A stretch of DNA of 64,000 nt from Streptomyces sedi (GCF_006335015.1 NZ_VDGT01000003.1:393802-457801), one strand, 5' to 3'. Positions 1 to 9,152 are shown, numbered from the stretch's first letter. The notes: generated by a model from the sequence alone, not told the origin. Numbers and translations: made by a program.

Positions 1-313
1 TGCCGGCGAAGTGGTGGCCGAGCAGCACCCGCCGGTCGGTCGGCTGGTAGTCCAGACCGTCCTCCAGCCGCTCGGCGGGAGTGGCCCTGCTGTGGTCGGC
101 CCGCAGCACCCGGCGGAGGATGAAGCGGGAGTAGAAGCGGTACCCGATCGCGTACGAGCCGAGCGCCGCGGCCACCATCCACGCCGCGGAGACGTCCTCC
201 CCGCGGGCGAGGGCCAGCATGGCCCAGCCGATCGCGGCGACGACGGAGACGACGCTCCAGATGACGATCGAACGTGGTCGCGCCTGGCGCGCCGCCTGCC
301 TGAGGAGTTGCAC
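1..313 (-). CDS. cstA: Carbon starvation protein CstA-type peptide transporter, N-terminal part (gene runs off left edge)
   Basis: Only about the first 104 residues are in the window; the rest lies to the left. After a basic start there is one hydrophobic segment, then AYRFYSRFI-like residues and the stretch DGLDYQPTDRRVLLGHHFAG. That stretch matches the N-terminal signature of CstA proteins, which import peptides or pyruvate across the cell membrane during carbon starvation. The GTG start at 313 is preceded by GGGAG at a suitable distance. The gene lies just downstream of dasR on the same strand, with a 142-bp gap. The family call is firm; substrate and full length cannot be judged here. Confidence 0.85.
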   Translation of the reverse strand, partial: MQLLRQAARQARPRSIVIWSVVSVVAAIGWAMLALARGEDVSAAWMVAAALGSYAIGYRFYSRFILRRVLRADHSRATPAERLEDGLDYQPTDRRVLLGHHFAG

Positions 314-455
314 GTGGTCTCTCCCGCGTCTACCGGCCGGTTCTGCCTGACTGACGTGGGAATCTAGGCCACGCGAGCCCCGTTGACCATGGGGTGTGCG
401 CCGCCCGGTGTGACTTCAAGCGCGCGCGGCGCGTGTGCGGGGCTCGGGGCGGGGC

Positions 456-1217
456 TCAGGAGGGCGTCGGACGCTCCAGGTTGGCGACGAACTTGTAGCG
501 GTCCCCCCGGTAGACGGAGCGCACCCACTCGACCGGCTCACCGCCGGTGTCCCGGGAGTGGCGCGAGAGCATCAGCATCGGCAGTCCGACGTCCGTGCCG
601 AGCAGCCCGGCCTCGCGCGGGTTGGCCAGCGAGGTCTCGATGGTCTCCTCGGCGTGCGCCAGATGGACGTCGTAGACCTCGGCGAGCGCGGTGTACAGCG
701 AGGTGTAGCGCACCAGGCTGCGACGCAGCGCGGGGAAGCGCTCCTGCGAGAGATGGGTGGTCTCTATGGCCATCGGCTCGCCGCTGGCGAGCCGCAGCCG
801 TTCGATCCGCAGGACACGCCCGCCCTCGGGAAGGCCCAACAGGCGGCTCAGCCGCTCGTCCGCGTTGATGTAGCCGATCTCCAGCAGCTGGGAGGTGGGC
901 TCCAGACCCTGCGCGCGCATATCCTCGGTGTAGGAGGTGAGTTGCAGGGTCTGCGAGACCTTGGGCTTGGCGACGAAGGTGCCCTTGCCCTGGATGCGTT
1001 CCAGGCGGCCCTCCACCACCAGCTCCTGCAACGCCTGGCGCACGGTGGTCCTGGAGGTGTCGAACTCGCTCGCCAGTGAACGTTCCGGCGGCACCGGAGT
1101 GCCGGGTGGCATGGTCTCCGTCATCTGCTGAAGATGACGCTTGAGGCGGTAGTACTTCGGGACGCGTGCCGTCCGAACCCGGTCGGCGGCGTCCGCCGCA
1201 CCCGTTTCACCGGCCAT
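456..1217 (-). CDS. dasR: GntR/HutC-family aminosugar regulator DasR
   Basis: This 253-residue protein has a winged-helix GntR domain at about residues 20-85 ([19 protein letters not shown] region) and a UTRA effector domain at about 100-245. The wording is almost that of Streptomyces DasR, including [13 protein letters not shown] and [17 protein letters not shown]. DasR represses chitin and N-acetylglucosamine uptake and use, and controls development and antibiotic genes; glucosamine-6-phosphate type ligands release it from DNA. The ATG at 1217 was chosen because GGAGGGG sits just upstream; the longer open frame has no such support. It is divergent from dasA, as in other streptomycetes, with DasR-like operators in the shared region. 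Confidence 0.96.
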   Translation of the reverse strand: MAGETGAADAADRVRTARVPKYYRLKRHLQQMTETMPPGTPVPPERSLASEFDTSRTTVRQALQELVVEGRLERIQGKGTFVAKPKVSQTLQLTSYTEDMRAQGLEPTSQLLEIGYINADERLSRLLGLPEGGRVLRIERLRLASGEPMAIETTHLSQERFPALRRSLVRYTSLYTALAEVYDVHLAHAEETIETSLANPREAGLLGTDVGLPMLMLSRHSRDTGGEPVEWVRSVYRGDRYKFVANLERPTPS

Positions 1218-1362
1218 GTCCCACCCCTCCGACGCGTTGTTTTCTGCCGTCACCGGCTCCTCCGAAAGATCGCGGCTGACATCGTGGCACGGGCCGGTCC
1301 CGGTCGCCGCCCCAGGGCAGATGTCGGTCCGGTAACGGACCCGCCCGGGGAGTCGTCGGCCC

Positions 1363-1391
1363 TTGACACCCTTCCTGGTCTGGTCCAGGCT
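1363..1391 (+). promoter_or_regulatory. Candidate dasA promoter
   Basis: A consensus -35 box TTGACA at 1363-1368 is followed after 17 bp by CAGGCT at 1386-1391 as a likely -10 box. This would start transcription about 90 bp before dasA. The spacer contains CCTGGTCTGGTCCAGG (1374-1389), a weaker DasR-like sequence. The assignment is by pattern only. Confidence 0.6.
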
Positions 1392-1398
1392 CCGGTCA

Positions 1399-1427
1399 AC
1401 TGGTCTAAACCTCTTGTCTACACCACT
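1399..1427. promoter_or_regulatory. Two overlapping DasR-responsive elements (dre)
   Basis: ACTGGTCTAAACCTCT at 1399-1414 matches 14 of 16 positions of the dre consensus ACTGGTCTAGACCACT. TCTTGTCTACACCACT at 1412-1427 matches 13 of 16. Both lie just downstream of the candidate dasA promoter, where bound DasR would block transcription. Paired dre sites before dasA are known in S. coelicolor. Confidence 0.85.
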
Positions 1428-1491
1428 ATCGCGACGGCCGTCCCGCGCCACCACCATGTGGACGGGTTCCGGCACTGAGAAGGAGGGTGAC

Positions 1492-2751
1492 GTGAAGCGC
1501 AAGCTGATCGCTGCTATCGGCGTGGCCACCATGGCGGCCACGGTCGCCGCCTGCGGTTCCGGCGACGACGGCGGAGGTGGCGGCAGCTCTGACGCCATCA
1601 CCGTCTGGCTCATGGACGGCTCGGCCCCCGAGGAGTGGGTCGACGAGCTGAACGCCGCCTTCGAGGCGGAGCACGGCATCACCGTCAACGTCGAGATCCA
1701 GCAGTGGGACGGCATCCAGGACCGGGTCACGACCGCGCTCTCCGAGGACGGCACCGTCGACGTGCTGGAGATCGGCAACACCCAGACGGTCGGCTACGCC
1801 AACACCGGCGGCCTCGCCGAGCTGGGCGACCTGGCGGGGGAGCCGTGGAACGAGGCGATGCTGGAGTCCGCCGAGGTGGACGACACGCTCTACGCGGCAC
1901 CGTGGTACGGGGCCAACCGCGTGGTGATCTATGACAAGGGCATCTGGGAGGAGGCCGGCGCCGAGGTGCCCACCACGCGCGAGGAGTGGATCACCGCGCT
2001 GGAGACCCTCCGGGAGAACAGCGATGCGGAACCGATTTACCTGCCAGGACAGAGCTACTACGTGATGGGCGGATTCGTCGCCGACGAGGGCGGCAGCTTC
2101 GCCGTCGAGGACGGCGACGGCTGGGCCGGCGCGCTGGCCACCCCCGAGGCGCAGGCCGGCATGGAGTTCTACGGCGAGCTCCAGGAGTTCTCCACCGCCC
2201 CCGCCGAGATCGACGAGGCCGAGCCCCAGCAGTCCGTCGACATCGTGCCCAACGGCGAGGTCGCCTCCTGGATCGGCCTCGGCTGGGAGGCCGCCGGCGC
2301 CGTCGCCGCCATCGAGGAGCAGGGCGGCGAGGCCGACTTCGGCTACTTCCCGATCCCCGGCGAGACCCCCGACCAGCTGGGCCACGTCTTCCTCGGCGGC
2401 TCCAACCTCGCCGTCTCCGGCCGCGCCGGGAACTCCGAGATGGCCAACGAGTGGCTGGCCATGGCCACCTCCCAGGAGTGGGCGCAGAAGTTCGTCGACG
2501 CCAACGGCGGCGGCGTGGTGCCCAACCGCACCGACGTCACCGCGACGCCCGAGGAGGGCAGCTTCGCCGAGGCCATGGTCGCCTCCGCCGACGTCGGCTA
2601 CCTGCCGCCGCTGACCACCGGATGGGCCAACGTCGAGACCGACCCCAACCCGATCAAGGAGCTCATGACCAAGGCGCTCAACGGCGAGGACTACCAGGCC
2701 GCCGCCGGCGAGGCCGACTCCGAGATCACCGACCGCATCAACCGCGAGTAA
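1492..2751 (+). CDS. dasA: Sugar-binding lipoprotein of the DasABC transporter
   Basis: A 419-residue extracytoplasmic solute-binding protein of the type used by carbohydrate ABC importers (SBP family 1). The start GTG at 1492 follows AGGAGGGTGAC. The N-terminus is a lipoprotein signal with the lipobox VAAC and lipidation Cys at residue 21, followed by a Gly/Asp/Ser-rich linker. Position next to dasR and ahead of dasB-dasC identifies it as DasA, which in Streptomyces binds N,N'-diacetylchitobiose. Import through DasBC probably uses a shared MsiK-type ATPase, since no ATPase gene is present here. The gene is expected to be repressed by DasR through the sites at 1399-1427. Confidence 0.93.
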   Translation: MKRKLIAAIGVATMAATVAACGSGDDGGGGGSSDAITVWLMDGSAPEEWVDELNAAFEAEHGITVNVEIQQWDGIQDRVTTALSEDGTVDVLEIGNTQTVGYANTGGLAELGDLAGEPWNEAMLESAEVDDTLYAAPWYGANRVVIYDKGIWEEAGAEVPTTREEWITALETLRENSDAEPIYLPGQSYYVMGGFVADEGGSFAVEDGDGWAGALATPEAQAGMEFYGELQEFSTAPAEIDEAEPQQSVDIVPNGEVASWIGLGWEAAGAVAAIEEQGGEADFGYFPIPGETPDQLGHVFLGGSNLAVSGRAGNSEMANEWLAMATSQEWAQKFVDANGGGVVPNRTDVTATPEEGSFAEAMVASADVGYLPPLTTGWANVETDPNPIKELMTKALNGEDYQAAAGEADSEITDRINRE

Positions 2752-2762
2752 GCCCACCCCAG

Positions 2763-2791
2763 GGGGTGCCGTCGCCCGTCGACGGCACCCC
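2763..2791 (+). terminator. Intercistronic hairpin between dasA and dasB
   Basis: A perfect 12-bp stem, GGGGTGCCGTCG (2763-2774) with CGACGGCACCCC (2780-2791), closes a 5-base loop. No T-run follows. Such a structure inside an ABC operon usually stabilises the binding-protein message or causes partial termination, so that DasA outnumbers the permeases. Confidence 0.75.
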
Positions 2792-2824
2792 TCGCCCTTG
2801 TTCGCCACCCGAGGGAAGACACGC

Positions 2825-3808
2825 ATGACCGTGCACATCGAGGAAGCACCGGCACCACCACCCCCGGTCGAGGGCACCCGGGGCCCGGGGGAGAACCGCC
2901 GCCCCCCACGCCGGAGAGTGCCCTCGGGCCTGGTGCCCTACCTGCTGCTCGCGCCCGCGGTGACCGCCATCCTCGCGGTCCTCGGCTACGCGCTCTTCAG
3001 GAACGTGCTGATCTCCCTCCAGGAGTTCGGCCGCAAGCAACTGATCTCGCGCACCACCGAGTGGACCGGCCTGGACAACTACAAGGCGGTCCTCCAGAAC
3101 GAACGTTTCTGGGACTCGCTGGTCCGCACCTTCCTCTTCATGGCCGCCAACGTGGTCCTGATCATGATCATCGGCACGTTGCTGGGGCTGCTGCTCAACG
3201 CCCTCGGCAAGAAGATGCGCCTGGTCCTGGCGATCTCGCTGGTCGCGGCCTGGGCGATGCCGGTCATCGCCACCACCACGGTCTTCCGCTGGCTCTTCGA
3301 CACCCAGTTCGGCGTCGCCAACTGGCTGATGCGCACCCTCGGCTTCTCCGGCTACGACCAGCACAACTGGTTCGGCAGCGGCTTCTCCACGCTGACCATC
3401 GTCACCCTGCTGATCGTCTGGACGTCCGTCCCGTTCGTCGCCCTCAACCTCTACGCCGGGCTGACCACCGTCAGCGGCGAGATCTGGGAGGCCGCGCGGA
3501 TGGACGGCGCCTCCTCGACGCGGATCTTCTGGTCCATCCTGCTGCCGATCATGCGGCCCTTCTTCATGATCACCACGTTTCTGGAGATCATCTGGGTCTT
3601 CAAGGCGTTCGCGCAGATCTACGCGATGAACGGCGGCGGACCCGACCGGCAGTCCGAGACGCTCCCCGTCATGGCCTATGTCGAGGGCATGGGGCAGAAC
3701 CAGTACGGCATGGCCGCCGCGATCTCGGTGCTGACGCTGGTGATCCTGATGATCGCCATGTCCTTCTACTTCCGGCTGATCCTCAAGCAGGAGAAGGAGA
3801 ACTCATGA
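2825..3808 (+). CDS. dasB: Sugar ABC transporter permease DasB
   Basis: A 327-residue inner-membrane permease of the MalF type with six predicted membrane segments. The cytoplasmic coupling loop EIWEAARMDGASSTRIFWSI is the classic EAA motif that contacts the ATPase. The start ATG at 2825 is preceded by GAGGGAAG; a longer frame exists but has no ribosome binding site. The N-terminal 35 residues are Pro/Arg rich and probably cytoplasmic. Its stop overlaps the start of dasC (ATGA), so the two permeases are translationally coupled. Context gives the substrate, chitobiose. Confidence 0.93.
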   Translation: MTVHIEEAPAPPPPVEGTRGPGENRRPPRRRVPSGLVPYLLLAPAVTAILAVLGYALFRNVLISLQEFGRKQLISRTTEWTGLDNYKAVLQNERFWDSLVRTFLFMAANVVLIMIIGTLLGLLLNALGKKMRLVLAISLVAAWAMPVIATTTVFRWLFDTQFGVANWLMRTLGFSGYDQHNWFGSGFSTLTIVTLLIVWTSVPFVALNLYAGLTTVSGEIWEAARMDGASSTRIFWSILLPIMRPFFMITTFLEIIWVFKAFAQIYAMNGGGPDRQSETLPVMAYVEGMGQNQYGMAAAISVLTLVILMIAMSFYFRLILKQEKENS

Positions 3809-4617
3809 GGAAGCTCTGGCTCAACGGCACGGCCCTGGTGCTGTCCGTGCTGTTCATCTTCCCGGTCTACTGGATGCTCAGCACCTCCCTCAAGGACAAC
3901 TCCCAGGTCCTCACGAAGGACCCGGTCTTCTTCTTCACGCCGACCTTCGACCACTACTCGACGGCCACCGGGGTCGACCTCTTCTGGACCTATGTCGCCA
4001 ACAGCTTCGTGGTCACCGTCGGGGCCGTGCTGCTGGCCCTCCTGGTCGCGCTGGCCGCCAGCTTCGCCATCGCCCGGATGGAGTTCAGGGGCCGCCGGGG
4101 AATGGTGATCGCGGTGATGATGGCGCAGATGGCGCCCTGGGAGATCCTGATCATCGTCGTCTACCTGAACGCCAGGGACGCCGAGATGCTCAACAGCCTG
4201 GTCACCCTGACGCTCATCTACTTCGTCATGGCGCTGCCCTTCACCATCTGGACGCTGCGCGGCTTCATCGCCGCCGTGCCGAAGGAGCTGGAGGAGTCGG
4301 CCATGATCGACGGCTGCAACCGGGCCCAGGCGTTCCTGAGGGTGATCTTCCCGCTGCTCGCCCCCGGCCTCATGGCCACCTCGCTCTTCGGCTTCATCGC
4401 GGCGTGGAACGAGTACGCGATGGTGCTGGTGCTCAACAAGTCCCCCGAGGCCGCCACCCTCCCGCTCTGGCTCACCCAGTTCCAGACCAACTTCGGCAAC
4501 GACTGGGGTGCCACCATGGCCGCCTCCACGATGTTCACCGTCCCTGTGCTGATCGTCTTCCTTGTTCTCCAGCGACGGGTCACCGGCGGGCTCTCCGCCG
4601 GGGCCGTGAAGGGATAA
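3805..4617 (+). CDS. dasC: Sugar ABC transporter permease DasC
   Basis: A 270-residue permease of the MalG type, with about six membrane segments and the EAA loop beginning ELEESAMIDGCNRAQAFLRV. It pairs with DasB to form the channel of the chitobiose importer. The ATG overlaps the dasB stop codon, so this start is fixed by coupling; an upstream in-frame extension lies wholly inside dasB and is ignored. Only 6 bp separate it from dasD. No ATP-binding subunit is encoded in the operon, as in S. coelicolor. Confidence 0.93.
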   Translation: MRKLWLNGTALVLSVLFIFPVYWMLSTSLKDNSQVLTKDPVFFFTPTFDHYSTATGVDLFWTYVANSFVVTVGAVLLALLVALAASFAIARMEFRGRRGMVIAVMMAQMAPWEILIIVVYLNARDAEMLNSLVTLTLIYFVMALPFTIWTLRGFIAAVPKELEESAMIDGCNRAQAFLRVIFPLLAPGLMATSLFGFIAAWNEYAMVLVLNKSPEAATLPLWLTQFQTNFGNDWGATMAASTMFTVPVLIVFLVLQRRVTGGLSAGAVKG

Positions 4618-4623
4618 CGCTCC

Positions 4624-6165
4624 ATGACCACCGTGGTACCCGAGTCCGACACCCTCACCAGGGACGCGCTGGCCGTTCTGCAACCCACCTTCGCCGGGAC
4701 CCACCGCGCCCCCGACTGGCTGCTGGCCCAGCTGGAGAACGGGATGACCGGCGTCGGGCTCTTCGGCAGGAACGTGGTCTCCGCCGAGCAGCTCGCCGAA
4801 CTGACCGCGCACCTGCGCCAGGCGCGTCCCGACGTGCTGGTGGCCGTCGACGAGGAGGGCGGGGACGTCACCCGCCTCGACGTGCACGGCGGCTCCTCCG
4901 TGCCCGGCAACCACGCGCTGGGCAGCGTGGACGACCCGGAGCTGACCCGCGAGGTCGCGGCCGAGATCGGCCGCCGGCTCGCCGCCTGCGGGGTGAACGT
5001 CAACTGGGCGCCGTCGGCCGACATCAACTCCGACCCGGAGAACCCCGTCATCGGTGTCCGCTCCTTCGGCGAGGAGCCGGGACTGGTCGCCCGGCACACC
5101 GTCGCCTACGTGGAGGGGCTCCAGTCCGCCGGCGTCGCCGCCTGCGTCAAGCACTTCCCCGGGCACGGCAACACCAACGTCGACTCGCACCACGCCCTGC
5201 CGCGCATCGACATCGACCTGACCACCCTGCACGAGCGGGAACTGGAGCCCTTCCGCGCGGCGATAGCCGCCGGCACCCGCTGCGTGATGAGCGCCCACAT
5301 CCTGGTGCCGGCGCTCGACCCCGACCGTCCCGGCACCCTCAGCCCCGCCGTGCTGGGCGACCTGCTGCGCGCCCCGGTCGCCGACGGCGGCCTCGGCTTC
5401 GACGGGCTGATCTACACCGACGCCATCGAGATGCAGGCAGTCGCGGGGACCTACGGCCTGGAACAGGGCTGCGTCCTGGCCGTCGCGGCCGGCGCCGACG
5501 CGCTGTGCATCGGCGGCACCCCCTCCGACGAGGCGGAGGTGCTGCGCCTGCGCGACGCCCTGGTCAACGCCGTCCGCTCGGGCCAACTGCCCGAGGAACG
5601 CCTCCACCAGGCAGCCGAACGCGTCCGCGCCCTCGGCCGCTGGACCGGCACCGCGCGCGAGCACGCCGCCGTCCCCGAGGCCAGCGGCGTCGGCCTGACC
5701 GCTGCCCGCCGCGCGGTGCGGATCAGCCGGGCCGAGGACGGCCCGTTCCGGCCGCTGACCGAACCGGCCCATGTGGCCACCCTCAGCCCGGCGGCCAACA
5801 TCGCCGTCGGGGAGGAGACCCCGTGGGGCCCGGGCGCCGAACTGACCCGGCTGCTCCCCGGCACCACCGTCAGCGCCCACGCCGGCACCGACGCCCAGCG
5901 CGCCGGCTCGGCCGGGCTGGCCGAGGAGGTGCTGGCGGCGGCGGGGGAGCGCCATCTGGTCGCGGTCGTCAGGGACCGCCACCGGCACACCTGGATCGCC
6001 GACACGGTCACCGAACTCGTCGCCGCACGCCCCGACACCATCGTCGTGGAGATGGGCGTCCCCCACGCGGCGCCCGTCGGCGCGACTCATCTGGCCACCT
6101 ATGGCGCCGCCCGCGTCTGCGCCCAGGCCGCCGCCGAGATCCTGACCGGCCACCAACCCGGCTAG
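4624..6165 (+). CDS. dasD: Glycoside hydrolase family 3 beta-N-acetylglucosaminidase (DasD/NagZ type)
   Basis: This 513-residue protein carries the family 3 beta-N-acetylhexosaminidase signature KHFPGHGNTNVDSHHALP, with the Asp/His dyad loop typical of NagZ-like enzymes. The nucleophile region GLIYTDAIEMQAV contains the conserved Asp. A C-terminal domain of about 170 residues follows the barrel. No signal peptide is visible, so it should act in the cytoplasm, splitting imported chitobiose to N-acetylglucosamine. It starts 6 bp after dasC and is surely co-transcribed. Its position matches dasD of S. coelicolor, which is under DasR control. Confidence 0.92.
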   Translation: MTTVVPESDTLTRDALAVLQPTFAGTHRAPDWLLAQLENGMTGVGLFGRNVVSAEQLAELTAHLRQARPDVLVAVDEEGGDVTRLDVHGGSSVPGNHALGSVDDPELTREVAAEIGRRLAACGVNVNWAPSADINSDPENPVIGVRSFGEEPGLVARHTVAYVEGLQSAGVAACVKHFPGHGNTNVDSHHALPRIDIDLTTLHERELEPFRAAIAAGTRCVMSAHILVPALDPDRPGTLSPAVLGDLLRAPVADGGLGFDGLIYTDAIEMQAVAGTYGLEQGCVLAVAAGADALCIGGTPSDEAEVLRLRDALVNAVRSGQLPEERLHQAAERVRALGRWTGTAREHAAVPEASGVGLTAARRAVRISRAEDGPFRPLTEPAHVATLSPAANIAVGEETPWGPGAELTRLLPGTTVSAHAGTDAQRAGSAGLAEEVLAAAGERHLVAVVRDRHRHTWIADTVTELVAARPDTIVVEMGVPHAAPVGATHLATYGAARVCAQAAAEILTGHQPG

Positions 6166-6270
6166 GGACTCCGCCGCCCGGTCCCCGCGCCTCCCTCCCG
6201 GGCCGCGCGGGGCGCCGGGCCCTGCCCGCTCCGCAACCTTCGTCCGCACCACTCCGGCTGGGAGAACACC

Positions 6271-7323
6271 ATGTCCGCGACCGAGCCAGGCCGGCTGATG
6301 CTCGCCGAGATGACCGAACAACCCGCCGTGCTGCGCCGTCTGCTGACGGACGGCGCACCACGCATCGCCGAGGTGGCCCGCGCCATCGCGGCCCGCGGCC
6401 CGCGCTTCGTCCAACTCACCGGACGCGGCACCTCCGACAACGCCGCGCTCTACGCCAAGTACCTCCTTGAGATCGAACGGGGTCTGCCCTGCGGTCTCAC
6501 CTCCATGTCCACCACCACCGCCTACGGCGCCAAGCCGGACCTGCGCGACGTGCTGGTGATCGCCGTCAGCCAGTCCGGCGGCTCGCCCGACCTGGTCGCC
6601 TCCACCACCGCCGCCCGCGAGGCCGGGGCGATCACCCTGGCCGTGACCAACAACCCGGACTCCCCGCTGGCCGCGGCCAGCGAATACGCCATCGACGTGC
6701 TCGCCGGGCCGGAGAAGGCGCTCCCCGCCACCAAGACCTACACCGCCGAGGTGCTGGCGCTCCATCTCTTCGTCACCGCCCTCGGCGGCGGTGACGGCAC
6801 CCTGGCCGCCGCCCGGCTGCCCGAGCTGGCCGAGCGGGTCCTGGCCCGCCAGGACGAGGTGCGTGCGCTGGCCGCCCGTTACCGCTTCGCCGAGCGCATG
6901 GTCCTCACCTCCCGCGGCTACGGCTACCCCACGGCGAGGGAGGCCGCGCTGAAGCTGATGGAGACCAGCTATGTGCCGGCCCTGGCCTACTCGGGCGCCG
7001 ACCTGCTCCACGGCCCGCTGGCGATGGTGGACAACATCTTCCCGGTGATCGCGGTCGTCCCCGACGGCCGGGCCGGAGAGGCCCTGCGCCCGGTGTTGGA
7101 GCGGCTCACCGACCGGGGTGCCGACCTGATGGTGGTCGGTCCGGAGAAGGCGCTCACCGGGGCCTCGGCAGGCTTCGCGCTGCCGACCGACGACCTCGCC
7201 GAGGAGCTTCAGCCGATCCTGGAGATCATCCCGCTCCAGCTCCTCGCCTACGAGGTCACCCGGGCCAGGGGCCAGGACCCCGACGCCCCCCGCGCCCTGG
7301 CCAAGGTCACCGAGACCCACTGA
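6271..7323 (+). CDS. SIS-domain aminosugar-phosphate isomerase/deaminase-like protein
   Basis: A 350-residue protein with two SIS domains, like the isomerase half of GlmS. The first carries GRGTSDNAALYAKYLLE and AVSQSGGSPD; the second carries REAALKLMETSYVPALAYSGADLLHGP. There is no glutaminase domain. Such proteins act on sugar phosphates. Placed 105 bp after dasD, it probably handles glucosamine-6-phosphate or N-acetylglucosamine-6-phosphate from chitobiose. It could be a deaminase (often annotated nagB-like or AgaS-like) or related to NagS-type SIS dehydratases of Streptomyces; sequence reading cannot decide. The start ATG at 6271 has GGGAG upstream. Confidence 0.85.
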   Translation: MSATEPGRLMLAEMTEQPAVLRRLLTDGAPRIAEVARAIAARGPRFVQLTGRGTSDNAALYAKYLLEIERGLPCGLTSMSTTTAYGAKPDLRDVLVIAVSQSGGSPDLVASTTAAREAGAITLAVTNNPDSPLAAASEYAIDVLAGPEKALPATKTYTAEVLALHLFVTALGGGDGTLAAARLPELAERVLARQDEVRALAARYRFAERMVLTSRGYGYPTAREAALKLMETSYVPALAYSGADLLHGPLAMVDNIFPVIAVVPDGRAGEALRPVLERLTDRGADLMVVGPEKALTGASAGFALPTDDLAEELQPILEIIPLQLLAYEVTRARGQDPDAPRALAKVTETH

Positions 7324-7343
7324 CCCGGTCGGCCCCGGGGGAG

Positions 7344-8099
7344 TCAGAGCAGCGACCCCCCGGTGGCGTCGATCGACTGGCCGGTCACCCAGCGGGAGTC
7401 CGCCGAGGCGAGAAACGCCACCACATCCGCTATGTGGGCCGGGCTCCCCACCTCGCCGAGCGGCGACAGCTTCGCGAACTCCGCTCGGCTCGACGGGTCG
7501 TCCAGGGCGAGCCGCGCGTTCATCTCCGTGTCGACGAGGCCGGGGGAGACCGCGTTGACCGTGATCCCGCGCGGGCCCAGCTCCTTGGCCAGGGCGCCCG
7601 TCAGGGCCTCGATCGCGGCCTTGGTCATCGAGTAGGCGACCAGCTCGGGCATCATCCCCGGGCGCTGGGCGGCCCCCGAGGAGAGATTGACGATCCGACC
7701 CCCGTCCCGCAGCCGGGAGAGCCCCCGCTGGATGACGAAGAACGGCGCCCGGACATTGACCGCCTGGAGCCGCTCGAACTCCTCGGCGTCGGTGCCGGCG
7801 ATCCCGGCCGTGCCGGCGATGCCCGCGTTGTTCACCAGGATGTCCAGGCCGTCGGCCTCCTGGTCGAAGGCCGCCCAGAGCGCCTCGGCGTCTCCTGGCT
7901 CCCCGAGCCGGGCCCGCAGCGGAAACGCGCTGCCGCCCGCCGTCTCGATCGCCGCGACCGTCTCCTTGGCCGCCGCCTCCCGCTCCGCGTAGTGGACCGC
8001 GACACGCGCCCCGTCCCGCCCCAGCCGCTCGGCGATGCCCCGCCCGATGCCCCGGCTGCCGCCCGTGACCAGCGCCGTCTTGCCTGTCAGCGTGCTCAT
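7344..8099 (-). CDS. Short-chain dehydrogenase/reductase (SDR)
   Basis: A 251-residue classical SDR oxidoreductase. It has the nucleotide-binding TGGSRGIG near the N-terminus, NNAG at about residue 90, the catalytic Ser in NLSSGAAQ, and YSMTK as the Tyr-Lys pair, then PGLVDTEM. The basic residues after the first strand suggest NADPH use. The ATG at 8099 has GGGGAGAG eight bases upstream; a GTG nine bases earlier would touch the binding site and is less likely. The substrate is unknown. It diverges from a TetR gene and a palindrome lies between them, so that regulator very likely controls it. Confidence 0.92.
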   Translation of the reverse strand: MSTLTGKTALVTGGSRGIGRGIAERLGRDGARVAVHYAEREAAAKETVAAIETAGGSAFPLRARLGEPGDAEALWAAFDQEADGLDILVNNAGIAGTAGIAGTDAEEFERLQAVNVRAPFFVIQRGLSRLRDGGRIVNLSSGAAQRPGMMPELVAYSMTKAAIEALTGALAKELGPRGITVNAVSPGLVDTEMNARLALDDPSSRAEFAKLSPLGEVGSPAHIADVVAFLASADSRWVTGQSIDATGGSLL

Positions 8100-8153
8100 C
8101 AGACACACCTCTCCCCTGGAATCCCTCTGTCGCTGCCGCTCGCCAGAAATATC

Positions 8154-8165
8154 TAGCGAGCGCTA
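8154..8165. promoter_or_regulatory. Candidate TetR operator between the SDR gene and its regulator
   Basis: TAGCG (8154-8158), AG, CGCTA (8161-8165) is a perfect 5-bp inverted repeat in the 108-bp divergent gap. A related half site, GCGCTA, recurs at 8198-8203 close to the TetR start. Either could bind the TetR protein encoded at 8208. Confidence 0.6.
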
Positions 8166-8207
8166 CAGAAAGAACCGTAGCAGCATTTCTGGAGGGGGCG
8201 CTATAGA

Positions 8208-8852
8208 ATGGGAGGCATGGTCACCCGATCGCGTGGACGCCCCCGCTCCTTTGACCGCGACACCGCGCTGGAGCGGGCCACCCATGTCTTCTGGCGGCAC
8301 GGCTACGGGGCCACGTCGATCTCCGACCTCACCGCCGCCATGGGCATCGGAGCCCCCAGCCTCTACGCGGCGTTCGGGGACAAGCAGACCCTCTTCGAGG
8401 AGGTCGTGGCGCACTACGTCGAGGTCTACGGCTCCTTCGTCGGCCAGGCCATGGCGGAGGAGCCCACGGCCCGCCGCGCCGTGGAGCGGGTGCTGCGGCG
8501 GGCCGCGGACGAGTACGCCGTGCCCGGCCGCCCCGCCGGCTGTCTGGTCATCTCCGCCGCCACCAACTACCAGGACTCCGCTCGCGAGGTCGCGGAGAAG
8601 CTGCGCGCCGTGCGGGAGAGGAACGCCCGCGCTTTCGGCTCCCGGATCAGGGTGGACGTGGCCGCCGGCGTGCTGCCCGAGGACGTGGACGCCGACGCGC
8701 TGGCCCGCTACTCGGCGGCGGTGATGCAGGGGATGAGCCAGCAGGCGCGGGACGGCGCCGGCGCCGAGGAGCTGCGGTCGGTGGCCGAGCTGGCGATGCG
8801 CGCGTGGCCGGCGGAGCGGCGGGACGGGGAGCCGGAGCGGCCGGCGCGGTGA
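8208..8852 (+). CDS. TetR/AcrR-family repressor, probable regulator of the divergent SDR gene
   Basis: A 214-residue TetR-family protein. The N-terminal helix-turn-helix is clear: RGRPRSFDRDTALERATHVFWRHGYGATSISDLTAAMGIGAPSLYAAFGDKQTLF region, residues about 8-60. The ligand domain has the C-terminal TetR_C_16-like look seen in regulators beside SDR or quinone reductase genes, with a single Cys in RPAGCLVISAA. The ATG at 8208 is chosen because GGAGGGGG lies nine bases before it; a second ATG at 8217 has its binding site too close. It is predicted to repress both itself and the SDR gene. Confidence 0.9.
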   Translation: MGGMVTRSRGRPRSFDRDTALERATHVFWRHGYGATSISDLTAAMGIGAPSLYAAFGDKQTLFEEVVAHYVEVYGSFVGQAMAEEPTARRAVERVLRRAADEYAVPGRPAGCLVISAATNYQDSAREVAEKLRAVRERNARAFGSRIRVDVAAGVLPEDVDADALARYSAAVMQGMSQQARDGAGAEELRSVAELAMRAWPAERRDGEPERPAR

Positions 8853-8945
8853 TCCCCGGGACACCCACGGGCCGCGGCACCGAAGAAGGACCCTCAACCC
8901 TCTTGGCACCGCAGCCCGGAGCGACTTGGGCCCGGGACGCCGTCA

Positions 8946-8975
8946 GGGCAGAGAGCGCCGGGCCCCGCTCTGCCC
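8946..8975 (+). terminator. Hairpin terminator after the TetR gene
   Basis: GGGCAGAG (8946-8953) pairs with CTCTGCCC (8968-8975) around a GC-rich loop that can extend the stem. It lies about 95 bp after the TetR stop in a 300-bp gap (8853-9152). Nothing else gene-like was seen in that gap. Confidence 0.7.
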
Positions 8976-9152
8976 TCCTGTGCGGGGAGGGCAGAAGTTC
9001 GAGGTTCCCTCATTCTGGACCGCGCGGCGTCCATGTGTCCATGCTCTGAACGGACTTCCCGCCCGTTTTCGTCGTTCCCCGTCACAAGTTGATCACAAGG
9101 CGCATCCGAACCGTCTCAAGGCGTACGCCGGTAAGCTCCAGGTGTGCCCTCC

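Noticed and set aside
3766..8106. A very long open frame (over 1,400 codons) on the minus strand through the das operon.
   Set aside because: It is antisense to dasC, dasD and the SIS gene, whose families are clear. High third-position GC removes stops from the opposite strand. No domain was recognised.
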